A stretch of DNA of 64,000 nt from Gautieria morchelliformis (taxonomy: Eukaryota > Basidiomycota > Agaricomycetes > Gomphales > Gomphaceae), in contig WHVA01000208.1 in the NCBI GenBank assembly GCA_015179125.1, positions 1 through 64,000 on the forward strand, read 5' to 3'. The first letter of the stretch is position 1. Each line of letters begins with the position of its first letter. Below are positions 1 to 10,480 of the stretch, piece after piece. The notes below the pieces were generated by a model. The model worked only from the letters and a program-made list of their open reading frames with translations. It searched no databases and was not told the DNA's origin. The position numbers and the translations under genes were made by a program.

Positions 1-150
1 TCGCGGCTGCGCCGCTCGCGTTCAAACTCAGCAAATTACGTAACATTATTACGTAAAACACCCACAACCACCCTTCCAGCAACTTTATACTATAGATGCC
101 GTCCTTCGCAGAACTATACGAGCACTGTCGCCACCTGCCAGCTCTGCTTT

Positions 151-440
151 ATGCTCGGCCGTTTGCACAATAATTGAATCCGCGCCAAATGTTGACTTCG
201 CGCCAAATATACTTAAGTCCGCGCCAAATGTACTTGACTCTGCGCCAAAAACATTGTAGCCTCCAGCGCCGTAAGTGATTTTCTCCATCTGAGTAGCATT
301 ATTGCAAGGGACGAGTGAGTCACAAGTATTAAGACTTGTTCTCATTACGAAAACTGTCCTAACTACAGTGAGAGCATCACGGCAAGACCAAAGGAATGGG
401 ATCTAGTATTTTTCTTTCAATTATCGACACGCTCAAGCTT
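151..440. repeat. Dispersed repeat, copy 1, with TTTGGCGC motif array
   Basis: This stretch matches 3341-3610 closely for roughly 190 bp and then more weakly. On the minus strand it carries four TTTGGCGC octamers (182-189, 200-207, 221-228, 242-249) spaced 18-21 bp apart. The second copy of the repeat sits directly upstream of the KDZ transposase start at 3330, so this copy may be the left-over 5' flank of another KDZ element. An open frame on the minus strand encodes FGA(E/D/K)S repeats, but nothing else supports translation. Confidence 0.75.
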
Positions 441-2583
441 CGCTAGTACCCCCTCTGAGATAATGCCTCTTTGATCCGGTAAGATGCTAACCCTCAGTGT
501 TCACAAGGTGCGGAGGGAGGCAGGCTCATTTTTTCCACGGAGTTTTTGACTCTGGGTATGGTTGGGGCTGCTGAACCCGCAGTTAGGATCATCGTCCACC
601 ACCTCGGCAGGAACTGCAGGTGAGTTTGGTGTGCCTACGGAACGTGTGATTGGTTTGGTAGAAGAGCCACTCTTGGAGGTCGAGATGACATCAGAGTCGT
701 CCAAATCAGGTAGAAACAATGATCCGGACAACGGGGAGCCACCTGCCAAATGATGAGAAGCATAGGCCAACAAACTAGACAAACGGGCGCACCGTACTCT
801 TTCCACGGGAGAGTGGATTCCAAGTCACTGTCGGAACTAATTGCAAAAACTTCGCCGTCCGATTCAGCTACTGTTGTTCTAGGAGGTAGATCCACATCTC
901 ACGCAAACAGCATGTCGAGTGCTTACCTGGTGACTTATCTATTCTAGTCTTTTTGGCATTATTTGCAACGCTGTCAGGAGTCACCACAGTATAAAAGCTG
1001 TCCTCCGCTTCACCTGAGCAACATCGTTAAGTGCCAAAGCTAGTGAATATGAACTCTACTTACTAGCTGAACGTGAATGCTTGGCGATGCGAGATGAACG
1101 TCGAGAAGCTACCGAGTCGCTTATCAGCTGTCCTGTTAATGTTTTAAGTTGACCGACAGAAATCCATCACCTTCAGATTTTGTTATTGCTCTGACAGATT
1201 CTTCCTCAAAATCCGATCCCTCGGAATCTGATACCCAGTGATTTGTGTACACATGCATTGGGATGCGGTGTCGGGATACTTCAGTGCCACAGCTGAGTCT
1301 AACCACCTCCATGTCACCTGACTGGCTATCTGTTACTTACCGATATAAATCTTGCAATCTAACCAGGCTCTTCCTCGACTTCCTTTAGCTTCGTTGAAGT
1401 CATATCCACCTGCAATATTCCTGTGCAACCGCAGTTTGTTGTGTGATGGTTTCAAGAGCCGCCAGTGACGCTGTTCCCCAGGAATCCAACGATGTAACCA
1501 AGACCCGATTCAGGACGTCAGCTTTTGAAGACTCGGAGTCGGCGCGTGCTCTGTGGCATTACTACGTGATCTGGCATCTACATTGGTTTTCTAGAACATA
1601 CGCCGTCAATGGTTTCTCGGCTGGAAAATTCTTTCGCTGCAGCTGCCGTTGGAGGCTGATCGCACTTCAATTCGTCTACAAGACGTGCCTGATGCATTGA
1701 CCGCAGACGTGGTCATTGCGTCCCGAGATTACTTGCCGGGGTCAGTCTTGCCTGAACCTGACACCACCGAAGCATCGGCGAATGTTTGTGGGATCGTGAT
1801 CGTTGACCGTCCGATAGCCGTTCCTCCATCTGCGCAAGCGTTAGCTGGAACACCCTCACAGCAAGTTATCCAGGTCATGGTTTGAGATATCGGTAAATCT
1901 TTCATAGACACCAGCCTCCCGTAGCTTATATCATAGTGTGTTATGGTGAATTCCAAGTATATCTGCAAGGGTACGCATTGTGATACGACGACTAGTCTTT
2001 GTGGCTTCATGTAACCACAGTGGGTTGACCTGTTTGTGAGGGGGGCCTGCATGACCGCTGTGTGCCAGCTGGACCAGCTGTAGCTTGGTGAGCTGTGCCC
2101 GGTCTCTAAGTCACCAAGTCATTAGTGGTCATAGTTAATATAAGAATCTCCAGACTGACTCTTCTTCTGCCCCAGAGCCGCTGCTTCTAACTCAACCAGA
2201 AGACCGCCCAAGGTATGTGCGCAGTTGGCGACCCATTCATCCGCCAGGCCCTCAGTCTCCAAGGCCTCCAGAATAGGTACTAAATTCTCTCTAATACGCC
2301 TCGAGTGATGTCGGAGACGTAGTACGTCACCTTCTTCTTGTCAAAGTATTTGTATTGCTGTCCTATAGCTGTTTGACAGGATATGGTGTGCTGTCTGCAC
2401 ATTATGGGACCATGCCGTTTCATTACTTGGAAGCTGAGGGAATACATCTGGAATATGGGGTGGCATATTGAGAGATAGCGTGGCAAGAGGTTGACCCCCC
2501 GGGCATGAAAATTTCATCGCCAGGTTGGAATAGGATAGGTTTATCTTTGAACCTCGACATATTTTCTTGTTGCAACACACTGT
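441..2583. other. No recognisable gene
   Basis: Only short open frames occur here, none with a motif I recognise or with convincing splice sites joining them. It may be decayed transposon or gene remnants. Confidence 0.5.
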
Positions 2584-2906
2584 ATGACAGTTGAAACACA
2601 GCACCATCACAAATGGTATATATCCGATGGCTCAGCCATATTTCAAGTACGTTATTTTGATTTCCTGGGTTGCAATGTATTAAAGTTGATGTACACGCGC
2701 AAAAATCACAGGTGGAGAACAAACTTTACAAAGTCCATGCTGCATTGCTAGCCAACATATCAGTAACGTTGCAAGAGATGTTTGCGATGCCGTCAGGCAC
2801 TGAGCACTCTTGCGAAGGGACAAGAGATGATCGCCCCATTGTATTGCATCCACCTGTAACATCACAAAAGCTGGACTACTTTCTAGAATGGTTTTACAGT
2901 CAGTAA
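2584..2906 (+). pseudogene. BTB/POZ domain protein, N-terminal part (broken by inversion)
   Basis: ATG at 2584 opens exon 1 (2584-2646). A GTACGT...CACAG intron (2647-2711) joins it to exon 2. The spliced product has the order of Agaricomycete BTB proteins: KWYISDGSAIFQVENKLYKV, then HAALL, then an EMFAMP segment, and finally PPVTSQKLDYFLEWFY. BTB domains mediate protein dimerisation; the partner of this one is unknown. The frame ends at about 2906 next to a possible GTAAGT donor, and the expected helical C-terminal part is not downstream. It lies on the opposite strand at 3784-4193. The gene is therefore broken. The family assignment is from motif recognition, and the start is the first ATG in frame with the domain. 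Confidence 0.7.
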
Positions 2907-2919
2907 GTGATGTGTTTGT

Positions 2920-3330
2920 CTTATGGGAAACAGAATGTCTCAGACTGAGGTAGCAGTGTCAGATACAGTGAGAAGGAGCCTAAAAAGTGATAAAGGCCTG
3001 CAAGAAATAAGGATCATTTGTGTTCGGATATAGGTAACGAGACATACCGATATTTTGGGGGATCCCAGACTCCAAGAACTTCAGCACAAACGATGCTATA
3101 TCCATCGATACAGCAAAGTTATGAGGACTCCAGGCTAGATCTCTGAGGCCTTTCCAGCACATATCAGCAGTTACCTCATCCATATCAAGAGTCTCCTTGA
3201 CGAATTCATGGACCGAGGAAGGTAAACATTGCGGTGCTGTGTGTATAAAAGCAGATTTTTGCGTGAATATAATTTGAGGTTTCAAGTGCCTGATTAAGGC
3301 TATATAGGTGAACATAACGTCTGGATCCAT
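2920..3330 (-). pseudogene. KDZ transposase gene, N-terminal (CxC5-like) part
   Basis: The minus-strand frame starts at MDPDVMFTYIALI (ATG 3330) and continues through SSVHEFVKETLDMDEVTADM and CWKGLRDLAW to SGIPQNIG. A perfect 50-nt intron (2998-3047, GTATGT...TTCTTGCAG) follows, then GLYHFLG. A segment of this type precedes the cysteine clusters of the Kyakuja-Dileera-Zisupton (KDZ) transposases of Agaricomycetes. The remaining CxC6 and KDZ parts lie at 4195-5261 on the plus strand, so the gene is split by the inversion described in the findings. KDZ proteins move DNA transposons by a DDE-type reaction in the nucleus. The CxC5 assignment is tentative; the link to the KDZ half is supported by the co-linearity after inversion. 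Confidence 0.5.
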
Positions 3331-3340
3331 GTCAAGCAGT

Positions 3341-3610
3341 ATGCTCGGCCGTTTGCACAATAATTGAATCCGCGCCAAATGTTGACTTCGTGCCAAATAT
3401 ACTTGAGTCCGCGCCAAATGTACTTGACTCTGCACCAAAAACATTGTAGCCTCCAGCGCTGTAAGCGATTTTCTCCATCTGAGTAGCATTATTGCAAGGG
3501 ACGAGTGTGTCTCAAATATGAAAATGATTCTAACTACGGTGAGAGAATTACAGTAAGACTAAAGGAACGGGTTCTAGTATTTTTCAACAGGCTCAAGCTT
3601 CGCTACTCCC
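3341..3610 (-). promoter_or_regulatory. Second repeat copy; E2F-like TTTGGCGC array upstream of the KDZ start
   Basis: The minus strand carries TTTGGCGC at 3411-3418 and 3372-3379 and one-base variants at 3432-3439 and 3390-3397. The array lies 42-112 bp upstream of the KDZ start codon (3330). TTTSSCGC is the established E2F/DP consensus of animals and plants; whether a fungal factor reads it is unknown. The block is the same dispersed repeat as 151-440. Confidence 0.5.
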
Positions 3611-3783
3611 TCTAAAATCATGACCTCTTCCCTCATCAATACACCATCTTCGGCCACACTTTCGACAGTCAGATGCTGGCATTCCTGGTTTACTTTCAGT
3701 ATTGCCGCAACCTCAAGTTTCCTCAGGACAACTGCCGGTGGCGAGGGTGATTCCGGATGCAAATAGTGCCGTGCAAAACCTCC

Positions 3784-4193
3784 TCACCATGCCGTTTCCC
3801 AAGCTTTCCGACACTCCCCATGGTTGATACAAGAGAGATGGTGCTGAACTACTGGTGGGTTATAAGCAACGGCAAGCCGGTGAGACTGTATCCGTGTGAG
3901 TGTCTGATGCAGAACATGGACATTGAGCATGCCAAGCTCTTGATACTCGTCCAGTGTGACGAACTCGTCTATCTGGTCTATGAGGGTGCGAAACGCCGCT
4001 GGAATCCATCCGGGAATGTGGTGACATTGTCCTAGCAGTAGCCTCCATGCCGGCGAAACCGCTCGAGCATTCAGCTCTTTTAGTGCAAAGGTACGTGCAG
4101 CCTCAATCTGCAGGAATGCTGCAAGTTCCAATATGGCATCCAGTGCCTCAATACTAAAGTCGGTCCAGACTGTAAGGAACCCCTTCCAACAAG
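3784..4193 (-). pseudogene. BTB/POZ domain protein, C-terminal part (inverted)
   Basis: The minus-strand frame reads VWTDFSIEALDAILELAAFL, QIEAARTFALKELN, WRLLLGQCHHIPGWIPAAFR and later LAVAYNPPVVQHHLSC, ending at AWETAW. This is the helical C-terminal region that follows the BTB fold in Agaricomycete BTB proteins. It has no BTB fold of its own, and right of 4195 the sequence becomes KDZ transposase on the plus strand. Its N-terminal partner is the plus-strand fragment at 2584-2906. Inverting about 2910-4195 puts the two halves in order and on one strand. The exact splice phase across the break does not match, so a few bases were probably lost. Confidence 0.65.
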
Positions 4194-4214
4194 CAAGCAT
4201 CGCTTCTGCTTGCT
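4192..4214. repeat. Short inverted repeat at inversion breakpoint
   Basis: AGCAAGCA (4192-4199) and TGCTTGCT (4207-4214) form an 8-bp perfect inverted repeat with a 7-nt loop exactly where BTB sequence changes to KDZ sequence. Confidence 0.6.
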
Positions 4215-5261
4215 ACATGCTACTCGGCATAGAATATGTGCTGTTGAACAGTGCAGTGAATTTCTCGAGCCTGGGTACCATACGTGTACCAACCGCCAGC
4301 ATCGTGAGGCAGAAGAGAAATACATTGAACGTGGAACTGCAATGTTCCAACTGCGAGAACGTATGGAACATGTCTACCAGCTTGTACCAAATCTGCCGAA
4401 CAATATACCCCCACCGGTAGACTCTATCCCTCCTCCAGTGGATCCAATAGCAATGAGTGAGCTGGGTGAGGCTGATAGCGATGAAGATGAAGAGGTTCTC
4501 ATTGATGAGAGTGGGGACTATGTGGCCCCAGACATGGCAGCCTGTAGTGAGAAGCCTAAAGGGGGCCATCGCAAGGTGTTTGCACGGTTTGGCTGGCGGC
4601 GCACACATAGCGAAGAATTGTGTGTCAGTTCATGTGGTATAATATTGGGGAGGGCAACATTTTATGGTGCTGAGGGTCCTAATAGTGTACGGGTATGTTA
4701 ATATTTCACTGTCTCTTTGCGGTACTAATTAACGCTCTCTGTAAGCTATTCTGGAAGAAGCTCTTTCCCACAAAGTACTCTCTTCCCAATGTGATGTGGT
4801 ATGACAATAATTGCAAAGTGGCTGCAATGCTTGCAAAGGAGAAGGATACATACTTTGACCAGGTGGCTCTCCCAGTCGACGTCTTCCACTACAAGAATAA
4901 GCATGCTGAAACAGACGAATTTTGCAGTCAAAACTGTAACCTGGCACTTTGGATTGAACTGATGGATGAGGGTTCAGGGAAATGGTTGTTTAACTCTTCA
5001 GCATGTGAGCAGGTCAATCGGTGGGTTGGTGGATTTCGTGCAATTACCCGATTGATGCGTGCCGAGAGGTGAGCATATTCAAAGGTCTACATATGTGAGA
5101 TGTATTAATAACTGACTTAAAGATTCAACTTCTTCTTGGATGAGATGATTGCACATCGTAACCAAGCATTGATCAAGGATTTGGAAGGTGCAGGAAACGC
5201 ACCCTATCTAATCCCACGGGAGGCTTTACTCTGTCAGAATAATGGAAGCAAACTTGCATAA
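4195..5261 (+). pseudogene. KDZ transposase gene, CxC6 and KDZ C-terminal part
   Basis: The frame enters from the breakpoint at KHRFCLLHATRHRICAVEQC and continues LEPGYHTCTNRQHREAEEKY, the CxC6-like cysteine pattern (C..H..C...C...C...H). An acidic linker leads to GWRRTHSEELCVSSCG. Introns at 4693-4745 and 5069-5122 keep the frame. The next exon has VMWYDNNC, ALPVDVFHYKNKHAETDEFC and NSSACEQVNRWVGGFRAITR, and the last has FNFFLDEMIAHRN, the hallmark C-terminus of CxC5/CxC6 KDZ transposases. The stop is at 5259-5261. No in-frame stop or frameshift is seen in this part, but the N-terminus is on the other strand at 2920-3330. Part of the protein between CxC5 and CxC6 appears to be missing. Confidence 0.75.
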
Positions 5262-5321
5262 TGCTACGTATCCCATACACAACAAGTGGTAAAGATGTAG
5301 AGAGAGACGAAAGGAGTGTAG

Positions 5322-7273
5322 CTACTCATCAAGAATATATAGCCTTGAGACATGCCCATTGCAATCAACCAACGTTTCAGTTCGTATGATGTGAGAATTG
5401 GCCTGATTTATGGCAGGCGAGTCAGGGACAACCACGATATCATCATCCTCCGACTTGACTACCAGCAAAGGTTGAGGTAGTTCTGGGGAGCTAATAGCAC
5501 GACACGCTGTGGTAAATGCAGGCCAAAGGCCCTCGGGAGACTCTCCATAGTCAATAAAGATCAATTTGAGCGTATTATCAGCCTTCGTCGTATACCTTTT
5601 CCTCAGCATGTTGAATGTTGAGCGCACAACAGGCTGATGAAAAAATTCCATAAAAAGTGTCTTGAGATGACAACGCTGTTGCTGACCACGTTCAATATAG
5701 TCAAAGCCCTTGTCAATGACTGATACACAAAAGTCTCATGGCCAAACTCGGGTTGTACTCAAATTCTTCTCCAAAATATTATCACCTGGTGAAGGTTGTA
5801 AGCGTTTAGAAGGTGGCGGAGATATCCCCGAATTGTGGCTCAAAGAAGTGGAGGGTGTGGATGAGCGAGAGGTTGGAAACAAGGTCGAAGTGAAAAGGCA
5901 GGCTCTGTCATGAGGGGTAGGTGAACGGCTAGATGCCAAAAGCGGGGAGGAAAGGGCAGAACTGGTGCTTGACGAAGGGGATAGTGTGGCCGTGGAACTT
6001 GGGATCGTAGGGGAGACAAGATCATCCAGGCGACACTTTCTTTGCCTAAGCTGTGCTGTATACTCAACTCCTCTTCAAGGCCCAAGCACGTGCTATCATC
6101 TATTGTAGCGGTCACCGTCCTAATAAGCTTATAAAGCAGCCGATCGTTTTCTCGAACTGTTCGTGTAGTTTCAAGTGAATGTTGTTCCCAGTGCTGGTGT
6201 GCTGGAATCCAAGTTTCTATGGCATCATCTGCATGTATCGGTATTTCATTCACGAGCTTATGTGCCAGACTGAGAGAGAAATTAGGGTACGAAGGGAGAG
6301 GAAGTCGGTAGCGGTATGGTTTAGGGCTTCCCTATGTGAACCATTGGTCTAGTGTACGCATATGACAAGATATTGACTCACACTGTGCCACACGATAAGG
6401 TTGACATTTGTTCGGCTCACTTGCTTAAGGTCACGGACCACTACCTGACTCGCGCGTTTTGCTTGTGAGCGTATCTGTGCTGCCATTGATGTTTCTGACC
6501 ACAGATCACTGATGCTTGATGACAGAAGGTGGCGCTGACCGCTATTAGGGAGCTGAGTAGACCGTGCGGGAATAGGGATATCTTCTCGCACTTTAGGACT
6601 TGTAGGATTGGGCACCAAAAGAATAGGAATTCTAGGAGTTTGAGCGAGCGTAGGGTTTACTGGCCCATCCCATTGTCTAGTGCGCTTCATATGTGCTGCA
6701 CACTCTCTCCGAAAGGTACCGGCTACTTTCGTATCCTCAAACTCCTTGTCACAGCAGCCACTGCAGCGACCATACAGACACTTGGAGTTGCGCTTGTGGG
6801 GGTTCCTTGTCTGACATTCCGGGCCACTACATTTGTCTACAGGATTGGCGGGAGTTTTAGCACGAGGGGCAGGAAGGGGAGGATGAGAGGCATGTGGTGC
6901 AGGAAAGGCAAGACGGGGAGGCGCATAGGCAGGTGAATGAGCGTTGTAGTACTTTGCAACGGCTTCTGCGTGCTGAAAGACAGTGTACGCATCACTATAG
7001 AAGATCGCATAGTTACAATATCAATTAGAACACTAAATTAATCATGCTTAGCTTGACTAGATGATCACAAAGATGAGTAAGAGATCTTACAAGTTGCATA
7101 ATTCGGCCGCGGTTGCTTGTTGTCGATGCCCCTTTGCAGACCACAAAATCACCGAGGCTGCGTTTGCAATCAAGACAGTGTGACAAGCGGCGCGGAATTT
7201 GCGGATTGGATTGGTCGGGACCACTAGGTGGGATAGGAACAGCAGCAGCATGACCATTAAGAAGAAGACTCAT
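5322..7273 (-). pseudogene. Cys-rich uncharacterised Agaricomycete family protein, pseudogene
   Basis: ATG at 7273 starts exon 1 (7273-7091). Exon 2 (6972-6382) holds a cysteine cluster, with DKCSGPECQTRN followed by KCLYGRCSGCCDKEF and then CAAH, which probably binds zinc. A 50-nt intron (6332-6381) joins IVWHS to GSPKPYRYRLPLPSYPNF. Further on come a GLEEEL segment, a Ser/Pro-rich linker, then VSVIDKGFDYIE and LIFIDYGESPEGLWPAF. I recall this order (Cys cluster, WH..YR..YP.F, GLE..L, D.GF, LWP.F) from lineage-specific Agaricomycete proteins of unknown function. Two lesions are visible: the frame changes near 6040-6050 after GLEEEL, and an in-frame TGA lies at 5736-5738 just after VWP, where the family continues. 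Function is not known. Confidence 0.6.
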
Positions 7274-9154
7274 AGCATAGATATGTAGGCACTTAGAGGT
7301 GGAGAAGTTTGACGAACGAGGAGAACGACCGCGCGTCTACGTAATTTAGATTAAACGTAAGCTAAGGCTGGGGTCCCTAGTCACCCGCATAGCCAGTTGG
7401 CTATGGTCAACCGGCTATAGCCAGTGGCCCAGCGGGGGGCGAATTGTGGAAGAGTGACGAAAAGCAACCCTGTCCCATCTGTTTTGGCTCAAGGCTTTAC
7501 GTATCTGAAAAGGCACGTGCTAAATGTGCAGGGCTGTACTCCTTTCACCGCTGTTGCCGAGGTTCGGTTGTAGCTTTTAGCCGAGCTCTGCATTACATAA
7601 TCGGTGCCGAGCTATATCCAAGTGAAGCCGAACCAATACTTGGTCTGCACCGGCTTCCAGCCGGCTTCTAATCAAGCGTGACTTTCCCTTTCTAGCAGGA
7701 CAAGGGCTTCTACTCACCAGTTTTTGTGCAATTCAAGTCGTAGTGCGCTGCCACCGCCACTCAACACGACTCACGCCCCGCCCGCAGTCTAGAAGGCTGT
7801 CTTCGAAGTCTAGTGGTTTTTCGTGTTGACTACGGAAGCAACTCCGGGCATAACGCTACGATATGGGGGTGAGTGCCATCACGATCTTGAATAGCTGACG
7901 AGGTGAATGCGGTGATGCATTCGAGAGCAAGACGTAGAATGCAAAATGAGATTTGGCTGCGCTGATACAACAAACTTCCGCCTTCCACTCCACCTGTGCT
8001 TGGTCGAATCGCTTTGTAGCCATGTTACCACTTGCCAAAGAAAACAACAAGCTATACCCCGCTCATGTACATCTGTGACCTGTACTGTAAGGCGACCGGG
8101 AATCATGATGGCCCTCCTCGTCGCCATTGTGCATGCCCCGCAACAGGAAATCAGGGGTCATGGCCAACATCTACCTGCGTCACTTGTGTGCTTCCATGTT
8201 TCAACAAACTTAGGGAATGCAATGTCACGCACGACTGCAAAAATATGCCATGCGTCCAATACCGTTTATTCTCGCTAGGTCGCACTGTTGCCATTCTACA
8301 TACTAAACAAAACTGCAACCACGTCGCAGATCACCTCAGTAGCTTCCTGGGCTTTCCTCGGCCACCGGTCACAGCTCTACATCACTGTCACATCCGATAC
8401 ACCGAATGCACAATATCGCGGTTGCCATGTCGTTGTGCTCCTTTTTTAAATTTCATACGACCTCTTTTCACGTCGTACAGGACATGCAGCCAAAATGAGA
8501 AATGGCTCGTGTCCCCATATCCGGTAACATTGACACGAACTGATATCTCTGCTGAGATTATCCACCATCGCTATAGAATTACAGCCACGTGCCAACTCTG
8601 GCATTGAGCTGGACAGCCTAGATCTCTCATATCATCTCGCTTCCTTCGATGCTCGTGTTTTCGCCTTCATAAGTAACACACGCCGCAGATGCGACATCCT
8701 GATACAAATCAGTGAGCTGTGTCACAGCTAGTTGGTTTTCATGTGGTGTCGCGCTGACAGTGCACTGTGACTCGTCGATGAGTACCCAGTGTGCCTACAC
8801 GACAAGTTTATATCCACCTTGGGTTCCATTCCGCCCTGGCAAATCGGATGTAATGACCAACTCCTGGCAGGAGCCCGGGCGTCAATTACTCGCCCGTGCC
8901 CATCTGATGCCATCATGCCTCGACGTTGTGTTGGTAACGTTGATTCTTTTACATAGAATGTTCGGTCATCAGACTACGTCCTTGTAAATTGTGCCATGCT
9001 TTGGCACTGATATAGGATGCTGTGACTATCTGTTGACCTGGCAGCACCCATGGCCAGAATCTTATATATACACCTTCGCGATCTGCTACTCCAACCCACA
9101 TCGCTACGGAAAACTTAGTCCTTCGTCTGCATCCCAGTTCTTCTTGCTTATATT
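7274..9154. other. No recognisable gene
   Basis: Several open frames of 60-190 codons exist (for example 8032-8607, plus) but show no recognised motif, no coding-like repetition between frames and no convincing splice sites. A cluster of short palindromes lies at 7388-7423. Confidence 0.5.
7388..7423. repeat. Palindrome cluster TGGCTAT/ATAGCCA
   Basis: CATAGCCA-GT-TGGCTATG (7388-7405) is an 8-bp stem with a 2-nt loop. GGCTATAGCC (7113+300, that is 7413-7422) is a perfect 10-bp palindrome. Four half-sites fall within 36 bp. Confidence 0.6.
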
Positions 9155-10480
9155 ATGTCTCAGGCGGATGCCTCGGCTGTTATCCAGGTACTATCAGACA
9201 GGTCCGTACTTACTACATTGAGTGCGATGCAAAACAACTTACCTGAACTAGCTTTGCGATCAACTATGCCGACTTCGCGGCGCTTGGTATGTGTACATGT
9301 CACGTCTAACTCCACGAGTTCCATACCTTGTTATACAGCACTACTCTTGTTCGACACACTTCTCACACTGCCATCTGAGATCAGCTACATTTGGTGCAAG
9401 ACCGTCAGGCTCGGCACCATTCTCTATTTACTTGCTCGTTACATGCCCTTGGCTTCGTTTCTTGTTGAGATATATCTTAACTTTTCTAACATTTCCGCTG
9501 AGGTGCATTACGTCTATGGTTTTCATGTGTAACACCCCTACTGATTTGAATGAGCACCTAGTATGACTTCCATTCCTCATGCAAAAGCAACCTAGAGAGT
9601 AATATATTTTCAGGAAATGTAATGTTGTCGTTCACCTCAGTGATGCTTGTGGTGTTCTTTCTGTCATTGGAATAGAGGGTGAGGGATTATACCCATATAT
9701 TTCTCAAGTAGAAAGATCCACACAATTTACTTATCTAGGCCTACTGTTCGCTCGCACCTATGCTATTTCCCTTCAGAATCAAAGGGTTTTGGGTGTTCTT
9801 GGGCTGCTGATCCTTGGTGCTATTATCACTGAAGTGGTATGTCCCTGTGTAGACTTTGTATAACTAGCATAAATTCATTTCATGGATATAGTACCTCTCT
9901 GTTTGGGACAACTGCAATATCAATAGTTCACAAGTTGATAAAGTGACTTTGTCAGTACTGGCTAGGACTTTCTGCTTAGGTATATACTAACAAATTCTTC
10001 AAGGGTAAGATCTAGGGGTCTGTATTTGCCTGATTTGTCTCTAAATACCTTTGACAGTGGACACCATCAGTAATGTTACTGTAATCCTTTTTGACACTGG
10101 AGTTGTGATAGTAACCATTCTGAGCTCAATTCAAACCCTGAGGCTTTGGCTGAAAGGTGAGATTTGGGATAAGAAATCTCTCATTAGTCTAATGATTTGC
10201 CAAGGTGAGCATACAACATATAGCATATATATATGGACATATCACTAATCTCAGATAAGGCTTTGTCAGATATGGGCATGGAATATTATTCCTATTATAT
10301 TTCATGTCTGATTCATATTCAGATTTGTGCTTACCATTAGTATAGCTAATGCTATCACAACTAAGGTCTTGTTACTTATAAACCTGTTAAGCGTTGAGAG
10401 CTTACTCTGTCTTCTTTTACATTTCAGGCATTGAGGGTATGTAAGACATTGATCTTGATAATAAAAATGGCTAATTTCAG
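9155..10480 (+). CDS. DUF6533-like multi-pass membrane protein gene (possibly decayed)
   Basis: Exon 1 (9155-9201) encodes MSQADASAVIQVLSD. A 50-nt intron (9202-9251) joins it in frame to FAINYADFAAL, and a second intron (9287-9338) leads into LLLFDTLLTLPSEISYIW followed by YLLARYMPL. This is the N-terminal signature of the DUF6533 proteins common in Agaricomycetes, membrane proteins of unknown role. Further exons can be read: VVVHLSDACGVLSVIGIE, GLLFARTYAISLQNQRVLGV (after the intron ending near 9738), VTVILFDTGVVIVTILSS with IQTLRLWLKG, and FVLTISIANAIT. Not all junctions keep the frame: the one after NFSNISAE and the one around 10,300 (a TGA) could not be resolved. The gene may therefore be a recent pseudogene or have introns I misplaced. 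The 3' end is approximate. Confidence 0.6.

Noticed and set aside
8032..8607. 191-codon plus-strand frame
   Set aside because: No motif, no second supporting exon, amino-acid make-up like random sequence with many Cys and His from CA-rich DNA.
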